A stretch of 64,000 nucleotides of DNA from Streptomyces lincolnensis (GTDB lineage Bacteria > Actinomycetota > Actinomycetes > Streptomycetales > Streptomycetaceae): contig NZ_CP016438.1 in the NCBI RefSeq assembly GCF_001685355.1, forward strand, positions 7,254,001 through 7,318,000, read 5' to 3'. Of this stretch, positions 8,278 to 16,317 are shown piece after piece. Within the stretch, counting starts at the first letter, position 1; each line of letters begins with the position of its first letter. The notes beneath the pieces were generated by a model. The model saw nothing but the letters and a program-made list of their open reading frames with translations. It searched no databases and was not told the origin of the DNA. Both the position numbers and the translations under genes were made by a program.

Positions 8278-9975
8278 ATGACGCCGAACGCCGCCGCCTC
8301 CTCTGGTCCTTCCGGACCCAGCCGGAGAAGCTTCCTCGCCTCCACCGCGGTCGCCACCGCGGCGGTCGCGGGCGGGATGCCACTGCTCGCCGCCTGCGGC
8401 GGCTCGGAGAGCGGCTCGCGCGAGGGCACCACGTCGGGCAAGGACGCGAAGAAGCTGCTGCCGGCCTTCGTCGCCAGCAACGTGGTGACCCCGGACCTCC
8501 CCTCGAAGAACGGCTCACCCCTCGGCTTCACCAGCAAGCTCGACCTCGCGGACCTGAAGACCTCGGTCCCCAAGAAGCTGGGCAAGGGCGGCAAGGTCAC
8601 GATCATGTCGCCGTTCTGGGGCTCCCCGCCCAAGGGGAACAACCCCTACTACCAGGGGATGAACAGCCTGATAGGCGTCGACGTCGTCTGGCAGAACCAG
8701 GACGGCAACACCTACGACCAGAAGCTCGGCGCGGTCCTCGCCTCCAGTGACATCCCGGACGTGGTGGTCGTCCCGAGCTGGAACATGAGCGGCCGGATAC
8801 CCACCGCCCTCATCAACAAGTTCGCCGACCTCGGCCCCTACCTGTCGGGCGACGCGGTCAAGGAGTACCCGAACCTCGCCGCCATCCCGACCGACGCCTG
8901 GCAGCGCTGCATCATCGGCGGCAAGCTGCGCGCCCTGCCGCAGCCCTCCCCGCCCATCACCGGCATCGTGCCCCTCTACCGCAAGGACATCTTCGACAAG
9001 GAGGGCTACGAAGTCCCGCGCTCCACCGACGAGTTCATGGCCCTCGCCAAGGAGATCACCAACGCCAAGGCGCGGCGGTGGGCCTGCCTGGACATGAAGT
9101 GGACCGCCTTCCAGATGTTCAGCGTGTTCTCCGGCAGCGAGAAGCCGCTGTGGTGGAACCACCAGGACGGCAAGATGGTCTGCCGCGTCGAGACCGAGGA
9201 GTACCTCGAAGCGCTGGAGTGGGCCCGCAAGCTCTTCGCCGCAGGCGTCGTGCACCCCGACTCCATGATGGGCAAGAACGCCCCCGACCCGGGCCCCAAG
9301 TTCGCCGCCGGCGAGTTCCTGATCTACCCCAACAACATCACCCAGTGGTGGAGCCGCACCGCCGAACAGGCCACCCAGAACCCGGAGTTCAAGATCTGGG
9401 GCATGGACGTCTACAACCACGACGGCGGCGACCCGACGGTCTGGGCCGAACAGCCGGCCGGCATCTTCGCCTACGTCAACAAGAGCGCCTCGGAGTCCGT
9501 CATCCGTGACGTGCTGGCCGCCGCCAACGTCACCGCCGCGCCGTACGGCACCAAGGAATACATGATGACCAACTACGGCGTGGAGGGCACCCACTACACC
9601 GTCAAGGACGGCGTGCCCGTCAAGACCGACGCGGGCAACAACCAGGTCATGAACGCCTACGTCATGCTCGCGAGCCCTGCTGCCACCCTCGCCCACCCCG
9701 ACTTCCCCGACGTCGCCAAGGCGCAGGTGGAGTGGTACCAGCGGATGGGCTCCTTCACCAAGAAGTCCAGCTTCTACGGCCAGATGATCACCGAGCCGAC
9801 CCGCTACACCAACCTCGGCAACGACTTCGAGCAGCTCGAGGACGACATCACCCGCGGCCGCAAGAAGATCAGCGACATGCAGCAGGCCGTCTCCACCTGG
9901 AAGCGCCAGGGCGGCGACAAGCTGCGCGACTGGTACCAGAAGCTCCTCGACGAAAACGGCTCGGCGGCGAGCTGA
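8278..9975 (+). CDS. ABC transporter sugar-binding lipoprotein, LplA-like
   Basis: A 565-residue solute-binding protein. The N-terminus has a twin-arginine motif (SRRSFLAS), a hydrophobic stretch and a lipobox (LLAAC), so it is probably Tat-exported, lipid-anchored and held at the outer face of the membrane. It is larger than typical monosaccharide binders, as in the LplA/YtcQ group that handles large oligosaccharides. GAAGGG lies 8-13 nt before the ATG. Two permease genes follow after 27 bp and by a 4-bp overlap. In this locus it should bind xyloglucan oligosaccharides released by the exported GH74 and GH12 (inference). Confidence 0.9.
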   Translation: MTPNAAASSGPSGPSRRSFLASTAVATAAVAGGMPLLAACGGSESGSREGTTSGKDAKKLLPAFVASNVVTPDLPSKNGSPLGFTSKLDLADLKTSVPKKLGKGGKVTIMSPFWGSPPKGNNPYYQGMNSLIGVDVVWQNQDGNTYDQKLGAVLASSDIPDVVVVPSWNMSGRIPTALINKFADLGPYLSGDAVKEYPNLAAIPTDAWQRCIIGGKLRALPQPSPPITGIVPLYRKDIFDKEGYEVPRSTDEFMALAKEITNAKARRWACLDMKWTAFQMFSVFSGSEKPLWWNHQDGKMVCRVETEEYLEALEWARKLFAAGVVHPDSMMGKNAPDPGPKFAAGEFLIYPNNITQWWSRTAEQATQNPEFKIWGMDVYNHDGGDPTVWAEQPAGIFAYVNKSASESVIRDVLAAANVTAAPYGTKEYMMTNYGVEGTHYTVKDGVPVKTDAGNNQVMNAYVMLASPAATLAHPDFPDVAKAQVEWYQRMGSFTKKSSFYGQMITEPTRYTNLGNDFEQLEDDITRGRKKISDMQQAVSTWKRQGGDKLRDWYQKLLDENGSAAS

Positions 9976-10002
9976 CCAGGCACTGAGGCAAGGAGAACAA
10001 CC

Positions 10003-11040
10003 GTGTCCCACAGCACGGTGCCTCGCAGCAGGGCCGAGGCAGACGACAGCGCGCAGAAGACTCCGGCGGCGTCCGGCAAAGCTGCCGGAACCCCGCGGGA
10101 GAAGAAGGACGGGAAGCTGAGTCTGCGGCTCAGATTCAGACGCGACCGCGTCCTGATCCTGATGACGCTGCCCGCCGTCCTGCTCTTGCTGGTCTTCAAC
10201 TACCTGCCGATCCTCGGCAACATCGTCGCCTTCCAGGACTACGACCCCTACGTCAGCAGCAACGGCATCGTCGCCATGCTGAACAGCCCCTGGGTCGGCG
10301 TCGAGAACTTCCAGCGGATGTTCGAGGACCCGGACTTCTGGAACGCGGTCCAGAACACCCTGGTGCTGTTCTTCCTGCAACTCCTGCTGTTCTTCCCGAT
10401 CCCGATCGGGCTCGCGCTGCTCATCAACAGTGTGGTCAGGCCACGGGTGCGGGCGATCTCCCAGGCGATCCTCTACCTCCCGCACTTCTTCTCCTGGGTG
10501 CTGGTCATCGCCGTCTTCCAGCAGCTCTTCGGCGGCGCGGGCATCCTGTCGCAGCTGCTGCGCGACCACGGGTACGACGGGCTGTCCATCATGACCGACC
10601 CGTCCACCTTCAAGTACCTGGTGACGGCGGAGGGCATCTGGAAGGACGCCGGCTGGGGGATCATCGTCTTCCTCGCGGCCCTGTCCTCGGTCAGCCCCGA
10701 CCTGTACGAGGCGGCGGCGATGGACGGGGCCGGACGCTGGCGCCGGATCTGGCATGTGACGCTGCCCGCGCTGCGCCCGGTGATCGCACTGCTGCTGGTG
10801 CTGCGCGTGGGTGACGCGCTGACGGTCGGATTCGAACAGATCCTGCTCCAACGCGATGCCGTCGGACCAGGGGCCGCGGAGGTCCTCGACACCTTCGTGT
10901 GGTGGAACGGCGTGCGCAACCAGGACTTCGGCTACGCGGCCGCCGCCGGTCTCGTCAAGGGCGTGGTCAGTCTCGGACTGGTCCTCGCCGCGAACAAGGT
11001 GGCCCATCTCATGGGCGAGCAGGGGGTGTACAAGAAGTGA
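10003..11040 (+). CDS. ABC transporter permease, LplB-like
   Basis: A 345-residue inner-membrane permease of the sugar (CUT1) type. A charged N-terminal tail of about 45 residues is followed by six predicted hydrophobic segments. The EAA loop near the C-terminus reads YEAAAMDGAGRWRRIWHVTLPAL. Start GTG at 10003 with AAGGAGA upstream. The last bases overlap the next permease gene (GTGA), a sign of translational coupling. No ATPase gene is present in the operon. In Streptomyces such sugar importers commonly share the ATPase MsiK, encoded elsewhere (family knowledge). Confidence 0.9.
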   Translation: MSHSTVPRSRAEADDSAQKTPAASGKAAGTPREKKDGKLSLRLRFRRDRVLILMTLPAVLLLLVFNYLPILGNIVAFQDYDPYVSSNGIVAMLNSPWVGVENFQRMFEDPDFWNAVQNTLVLFFLQLLLFFPIPIGLALLINSVVRPRVRAISQAILYLPHFFSWVLVIAVFQQLFGGAGILSQLLRDHGYDGLSIMTDPSTFKYLVTAEGIWKDAGWGIIVFLAALSSVSPDLYEAAAMDGAGRWRRIWHVTLPALRPVIALLLVLRVGDALTVGFEQILLQRDAVGPGAAEVLDTFVWWNGVRNQDFGYAAAAGLVKGVVSLGLVLAANKVAHLMGEQGVYKK

Positions 11041-11975
11041 CCGCCGTCATCGACAAGCCGCCCGTACCCCAGCGGTCCCGGTGGGCCGCCCCGCCCCGCC
11101 CGACATGGGAGGAGGAGCCCAGCAAGGCCGGTGTCGCCGGCAAGGGCCTCGTCCTGGCCCTGGCCTGCTTCGCGATCCTCTTCCCGCTGTGGATCGTGGT
11201 CGTCACCAGCCTGTCCTCCCGCAAGACCATCGACGAGGCGGGCGGACTGGTGATGATCCCCAAGGGCATCACGTTCATCGCCTACAAGGAACTGCTGAGC
11301 GGCGGCCAGGTCACCCGGGCCACGATCGTCAGCGTCCTGGTCACCCTCGTCGGCACGCTGTTCTCGATGGCCGTGTCGGTGCTGTGCGCCTACGGCCTCT
11401 CGCGCATCGGATCGCTCGGACACCGCTGGCTGCTGATGCTGCTGCTGGCGACGATGTTCTTCAGCGCGGGGCTGATTCCCACGTATCTGCTGGTGCAGTC
11501 GCTGGGCCTGACCGACAGCTATCTCGCGCTGATCCTGCCGAGCGCGATCAGCGTCTTCAACATCCTGGTGCTGCGCGGGTTCTTCATGGGGATCTCGCAG
11601 GAACTCACCGACAGCGCGCGGATCGACGGCGCCGGTGACTTCCGGATCCTGTGGCAGATCGTCATGCCGCTCTCGCGTGCCGTGCTCGCGGTGATCACGC
11701 TGTTCTACGCCGTCGGGTACTGGAGCGCCTGGTTCAACGCGTCCCTGTATCTCAACGACCAGGACATGATGCCGCTCCAGAACGTCATGATCCAGCTGGT
11801 GCAGAAGCAGGAGGCACCGGTGGGGCTGGGGCAGGCGATCAAGACCGGGCAGTTGTCGGGGCTGGCGGTGCAGATGGCCGTCATGGTGATGGCTCTGCTG
11901 CCGGTGGCGGTTCTCTCGCCGTTCGTCCAGCGGCACTTCAAGAAGGGCATGCTCACGGGTGCGGTGAAGGGCTGA
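11037..11975 (+). CDS. ABC transporter permease, YtcP/LplC-like
   Basis: The 312-residue second permease of the importer. GTG at 11037 overlaps the stop of the first permease by 4 bp, so I prefer it over in-frame starts further upstream, which would overlap by more than 100 bp. Six hydrophobic segments are visible. The EAA loop reads TDSARIDGAGDFRILWQIVMPLS. It would form the membrane channel with the preceding permease for oligosaccharide uptake. Confidence 0.9.
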   Translation: MTAVIDKPPVPQRSRWAAPPRPTWEEEPSKAGVAGKGLVLALACFAILFPLWIVVVTSLSSRKTIDEAGGLVMIPKGITFIAYKELLSGGQVTRATIVSVLVTLVGTLFSMAVSVLCAYGLSRIGSLGHRWLLMLLLATMFFSAGLIPTYLLVQSLGLTDSYLALILPSAISVFNILVLRGFFMGISQELTDSARIDGAGDFRILWQIVMPLSRAVLAVITLFYAVGYWSAWFNASLYLNDQDMMPLQNVMIQLVQKQEAPVGLGQAIKTGQLSGLAVQMAVMVMALLPVAVLSPFVQRHFKKGMLTGAVKG

Positions 11976-12030
11976 CCCCTCGCCTTCCCGGCGGGGCGCT
12001 TCGACCGGTCGGCGGCTGAACGTTGTTTCG

Positions 12031-12065
12031 TGGCTGGGCGCGCAGTTCCCCGCGCCCCTGAGTTG
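12031..12065. repeat. dispersed intergenic repeat with GCGCAGTTCCCCGCGCCCCT core
   Basis: A short Streptomyces-type dispersed repeat with a hairpin (GGGCGCG at 12036-12042 pairs with CGCGCCC at 12051-12057). Related copies lie at 34330-34366 and, inverted and longer, at 37821-37930. It lies after the permease stop and can act as a weak terminator. About 25 bp upstream (near 11996-12005) is GCGCTTCGAC, a right half of the locus operator, possibly relevant to the GH74 operon. Confidence 0.6.
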
Positions 12066-12103
12066 GACATCTCCCCCCATTCTCATACAGCGAGGTATGT
12101 GTC

Positions 12104-14314
12104 ATGCGCGCGTCCGGTCCGAGTCGTCGTGCGGTTCTTGGTGGGGCTGCGGTTGCTGCCGCGGTCACCGTGATTCCCGCGGTACAGGGGCATGCCTATG
12201 GCGCCCCAGCCGCCGCCCCTTCCTACCGCTGGCGTGATGTCGTCATCGGTGGGGCCGGCTTCGTCACCGGTGTTCTCTTCCACCCCTCCGTCCGGGGGCT
12301 CGCCTATGCCCGTACCGACATCGGTGGGGCCTACCGCTGGGACGACCGGGCGGCGCGCTGGACCGCGCTCACCGATCACCTCGGGTGGGACGACTGGAAC
12401 CTGCTAGGGGTCGAGGCGATGGCCGTCGATCCGGCGCATCCCGAGCGGCTCTACCTCGCGCTGGGCACCTACACCCAGTCGTGGGTCGGCAACGGTGCCG
12501 TGCTGCGGTCGGAGGACCGGGGCGCGACCTGGGCGCGGACCGACCTCGCGGTGAAGCTCGGGGGCAACGAGGACGGGCGGGGGACGGGGGAGCGGCTGCT
12601 CGTCGACCCGAGGGACAGTGACACGCTGTGGCTGGGGACCAGACACGACGGGCTGCTGAAGTCCACCGACCGGGGCGCCACCTGGGCGGCCGCGACCGGT
12701 TTCCCGGGCATCCCGAGCGCCACCGGGCAGGGCGTGACGCTCCTCGTGGCCGCCGGACGGACCGTCTACGCGGGCTGGGGCGACTCCGACGGAACCGCCG
12801 CCAACCTGTACCGCACGGCCGACGGCAGCAGGTGGGAGGCCGTTCCCGGGCAGCCCTCCGGCACCGCCGCCAAGGTCCCGATCCGCGCCGCGTACGACTG
12901 CCTCACCCGTGAGCTGTACGTGACGTACGCCAACGCCCCCGGGCCCAACGGGCAGTCCGACGGCAGTGTGCACAAGCTGGCCACCGTCACCCGCAGGTGG
13001 ACCGAGGTGACGCCGGTGAAGCCGGGCGGGACCACGAGCGACGGATCCGCCGACACCTTCGCCTACGGCGGGGTCGCCGTCGACGCCCGCCGGCCCGGCA
13101 CGGTCGTCGTGTCCACCAACAACCGGTGGGCCGACATCGACACCGTCTACCGCTCCACCAACGGCGGCCGCACCTGGACGTCCCTCAAGGACACCGCGGT
13201 CTTCGACGTCTCCGAGACCCCCTTCCTCAAGTGGGGCGCCGACAAGCCGAAGTTCGGCTGGTGGATCCAGGCCCTCGCCCTCGACCCGTACGACTCCCGG
13301 CACATCGTCTACGGCACCGGCGCCACCCTCTACGGCACGCGGGACCTGAAGAACTGGGCCCCGCAGATCCGCGGCCTGGAGGAGACGTCCGTGCGCCAGC
13401 TGATCTCGCCCCCGGTCGGGAAGGCGCACCTGATCAGCGGGCTCGGGGACATCGGCGTGATGTACCACGAGCGGCTCACCGCCTCGCCCTCGCGCGGCAT
13501 GGCCTCGAACCCCGTCTTCGCGTCGGCGACGGGACTCTCGCAGGCCGCGCGCAAGCCCGCGTACGTCGTGCGGGCCGGGTGGGGCGACAACGGCAACGGT
13601 GCCTACTCGAACGACGGCGGACAGACCTGGGCGCCCTTCAAGACCCAGCCCTCGATCGCCAAGGACGCGCCGGGGCCGATCGCCACCAACGCCGACGGCA
13701 CTGTGCTGCTCTGGGTGTTCGTGCACTGGGACGGCACGAAGTACCCGGCCCACCGCTCGACGGACAACGGGGCCACCTGGACCGAGGTCCCCTCCTTCCC
13801 GAAGGGCGCCACGCCGGTCGCCGACCCGGCCGACCCGACGCGCTTCTACGCCTACGACACCGACACGGGCACGCTGCTCGCCAGCACCGACAGCGGCGCC
13901 TCGTTCACCAAGGGCGCGACCGGACTGCCCTCCGGGGACAGCCAGTTCGAGCTGGTCGCGGCGCCGGGGCGCTCCGGTGACCTGTGGCTCTCCACCAAGG
14001 TGAACGGGCTGTACCGGTCCACCGACGGCGGCGCCACCGTCACGAAGGTCACCAGCACCTCGGCCTCGCACACCCTCGGCTTCGGCAAGGCCGCCGACGG
14101 CGCCGACTACCCGGCGCTCTACATGGTCGGCTCGCCCGGGAGCATCACCGCCGTGTACCGCTCCGACGACGGGGCGAAGACCTGGACGCGGATCAACGAC
14201 GACCGGCACCAGTGGGGCTGGATCGGCGAGACCATCACCGGCGACCCGCGCGTCCACGGCCGCGTCTACATCGCCACCAACGGGCGGGGCATCCAGTACG
14301 GGGAGCCGGCGTGA
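12104..14314 (+). CDS. GH74 xyloglucanase, exported
   Basis: A 736-residue glycoside hydrolase family 74 protein with two seven-bladed propellers. N-terminal twin-arginine signal (SRRAVLGG, hydrophobic stretch, GHAYGAPAAAP). Repeated Asp-box-like strands such as YRSTNGGRTW, LKSTDRGATW and YRSTDGGATV are typical. The two catalytic aspartates of GH74 are present: YARTDIGGAYRWD (near residue 72) and SGLGDIGVMYHERL (near residue 449). No carbohydrate-binding module follows. GH74 enzymes cut the beta-1,4-glucan backbone of xyloglucan. The gene overlaps the GH42 gene by 4 bp and opens a four-gene hydrolase operon. The ATG at 12104 is preceded by GCGAGG. Confidence 0.92.
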   Translation: MRASGPSRRAVLGGAAVAAAVTVIPAVQGHAYGAPAAAPSYRWRDVVIGGAGFVTGVLFHPSVRGLAYARTDIGGAYRWDDRAARWTALTDHLGWDDWNLLGVEAMAVDPAHPERLYLALGTYTQSWVGNGAVLRSEDRGATWARTDLAVKLGGNEDGRGTGERLLVDPRDSDTLWLGTRHDGLLKSTDRGATWAAATGFPGIPSATGQGVTLLVAAGRTVYAGWGDSDGTAANLYRTADGSRWEAVPGQPSGTAAKVPIRAAYDCLTRELYVTYANAPGPNGQSDGSVHKLATVTRRWTEVTPVKPGGTTSDGSADTFAYGGVAVDARRPGTVVVSTNNRWADIDTVYRSTNGGRTWTSLKDTAVFDVSETPFLKWGADKPKFGWWIQALALDPYDSRHIVYGTGATLYGTRDLKNWAPQIRGLEETSVRQLISPPVGKAHLISGLGDIGVMYHERLTASPSRGMASNPVFASATGLSQAARKPAYVVRAGWGDNGNGAYSNDGGQTWAPFKTQPSIAKDAPGPIATNADGTVLLWVFVHWDGTKYPAHRSTDNGATWTEVPSFPKGATPVADPADPTRFYAYDTDTGTLLASTDSGASFTKGATGLPSGDSQFELVAAPGRSGDLWLSTKVNGLYRSTDGGATVTKVTSTSASHTLGFGKAADGADYPALYMVGSPGSITAVYRSDDGAKTWTRINDDRHQWGWIGETITGDPRVHGRVYIATNGRGIQYGEPA

Positions 14315-16317
14315 AGCCGGACCTCGGTGCCGCCACCCGCGGCCGCATCCTCTACGGCGGCGACTACAACCCCGAGCAGTGGCCCGAGGAGACCTGGCAG
14401 GAGGACGTGCGGCTGATGAGGGCCGCCGGGGTCAACTCCGTCACCCTCGGCGTCTTCTCCTGGGCGAAGCTCGAACCCCGGCCGGGCGAGCGGGAGTTCG
14501 GCTGGCTCGACCGGCTGATGGACCTTATGCACGACAACGGGATCGGGGTGGTGCTCGCCACCCCGACCGCCTCGCCGCCGCCGTGGATGGGCCACCTCCA
14601 CCCCGACACCCTGCCCGTCACCGAGGACGGCCGTACCGAGTGGTGGGGCGGCCGCCAGCACTTCTCGCACTCCAGCGACACCTACCGCCGTTACGCCGCC
14701 GCCATCACCGAGGACCTCGCCGCCCGCTACGGCGGCCACCCGGCCCTGACCATGTGGCACATCAACAACGAGTACTGCACCTACGACTGGAGCGAGGGGG
14801 CCGCCGCCCGCTTCCGCGTCTGGCTCCGGGCGAAGTACGGCACGCTCGACGCTCTCAACGAGGCCTGGGGCACCGCCTTCTGGAGCCAGGGCTACGGCGA
14901 CTGGGCCGAGATCCACACCCCCCGCCAGGCCCACTACCTGAAGAACCCGGGCCAGGTGCTGGACTTCAAGCGGTTCACCTCCGACATGCTCCTGGAGTGC
15001 TACGTCGCCGAACGCGACATCGTCCGCCGGGCCACCCCGCACCTCCCCGTGACCACCAACTTCATGCCGCTGTGGGTCGGCCAGGACGCCTGGCGCTGGG
15101 CCGAGGAGGAGGACGTCGTCTCCGTCGACCTCTACCCCGACCCGCGGGATCCGCTGGGCGCCCAGAACGGGGCCCTGGTGCAGGACATGACCCGCTCGCA
15201 GGCCCGCGGTCCCTGGATGCTGATGGAGCAGGCCGCGGGGCCGGTCAACTGGCGGGGCGTCAACCACCCCAAGCCGCGCGGCCTCAACCGCCTGTGGTCC
15301 CTCCAGGCCGTCGCCCGCGGCGCCGACGCCGTCTGCTACTTCCAGTGGCGCCAGTCCCGGCAGGGCGCGGAGAAGTTCCACTCCGGGATGGTCAGCCACG
15401 CGGGGGAGGAGGGGCGGACCTACCAGGAGGTGAAGCAGCTCGGCGCCGAACTAGCGGCGATCGCCCCCGAGGTGACGGGCCGTCACACCCCGAACGACAT
15501 CGCCGTACTCCACGACTGGCACGCCTGGTGGGCCGGTGCCCAGGACGGCCGGCTCTCGAACCGGGTCGACCACCCCGACCTGCTCAGGGCCTGGCACCGT
15601 GCCCTGTGGGAGGCGCACCTCACCACCGACTTCGCCCACCCGGAGCACGACCTGAGCGCCTACCGGCTCGTGGTCGTCCCGCAGGCGTACGCCCTCACCG
15701 ACGCGGCGATCGAGAACCTCCTCGCGTACGTCCGCCGGGGCGGCACCCTCGTCTCGGGCTTCCTCACCGGTGTCGCCGACGAGGACGACCGGGTCCGCGC
15801 GGGCGGCATGGACGCCCGGCTGCGCGAGCTGTTCGGCATCCGCACCCTGCACGAGTGGTGGCCGCTGGACGCCGGCGAACACGTCGAGTGCGACGGATTC
15901 CGCGGCACCCTGTGGTCGGAGGAGATCGACAAGACCGAGGACGCCGAGGCCCGGGCCCGCTACAAGGGCGGCGAGCTCGACGGGCTGCCCGCGGTGCTGC
16001 GCAGCGGCCGTGCCTGGTACCTCTCGACGCTGCCCGAGCCCGCGGCGATGCGCGACCTGCTCGCCGGGATCGCCGCCGAGGCGGGCGTCCGTCCCGTGCT
16101 CGACGCGCTGCCCGAGGGGGTCGAGGCGGTCCGCCGGGGTGAGCTGCTGTTCGTCCTCAACCACGGGCGCGAGTCGGTGACCGTCGAGGTGCCGGGCGGT
16201 CACCGCGACCTCCTGACCGGAGCCGCCCTGAAGGACGAGCTCACCCTCGGCCGGTACGGCGCGGCGGTGCTCAAGGCGGAACCCGACGCACAAGCCGAGG
16301 CGGTGCTCGCACCATGA
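14311..16317 (+). CDS. GH42 beta-galactosidase, cytoplasmic
   Basis: A 668-residue family 42 beta-galactosidase of normal length. Motifs: LYGGDYNPEQWPEETW at the N-terminus, TASPPPWM, the acid/base Glu in WHINNEY (near residue 154), the nucleophile Glu in LMEQAAGPVNW (near residue 306), and the trimerisation (class I glutamine-amidotransferase-like) domain with YRLVVVPQAYALTD. No signal peptide, so it acts in the cytoplasm. GTG at 14311 overlaps the GH74 stop (GTGA); a longer frame upstream is discarded because it lies inside GH74. In this setting it would remove the galactose from the xyloglucan side chain after the fucose is gone (inference). Confidence 0.92.
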   Translation: MKPDLGAATRGRILYGGDYNPEQWPEETWQEDVRLMRAAGVNSVTLGVFSWAKLEPRPGEREFGWLDRLMDLMHDNGIGVVLATPTASPPPWMGHLHPDTLPVTEDGRTEWWGGRQHFSHSSDTYRRYAAAITEDLAARYGGHPALTMWHINNEYCTYDWSEGAAARFRVWLRAKYGTLDALNEAWGTAFWSQGYGDWAEIHTPRQAHYLKNPGQVLDFKRFTSDMLLECYVAERDIVRRATPHLPVTTNFMPLWVGQDAWRWAEEEDVVSVDLYPDPRDPLGAQNGALVQDMTRSQARGPWMLMEQAAGPVNWRGVNHPKPRGLNRLWSLQAVARGADAVCYFQWRQSRQGAEKFHSGMVSHAGEEGRTYQEVKQLGAELAAIAPEVTGRHTPNDIAVLHDWHAWWAGAQDGRLSNRVDHPDLLRAWHRALWEAHLTTDFAHPEHDLSAYRLVVVPQAYALTDAAIENLLAYVRRGGTLVSGFLTGVADEDDRVRAGGMDARLRELFGIRTLHEWWPLDAGEHVECDGFRGTLWSEEIDKTEDAEARARYKGGELDGLPAVLRSGRAWYLSTLPEPAAMRDLLAGIAAEAGVRPVLDALPEGVEAVRRGELLFVLNHGRESVTVEVPGGHRDLLTGAALKDELTLGRYGAAVLKAEPDAQAEAVLAP

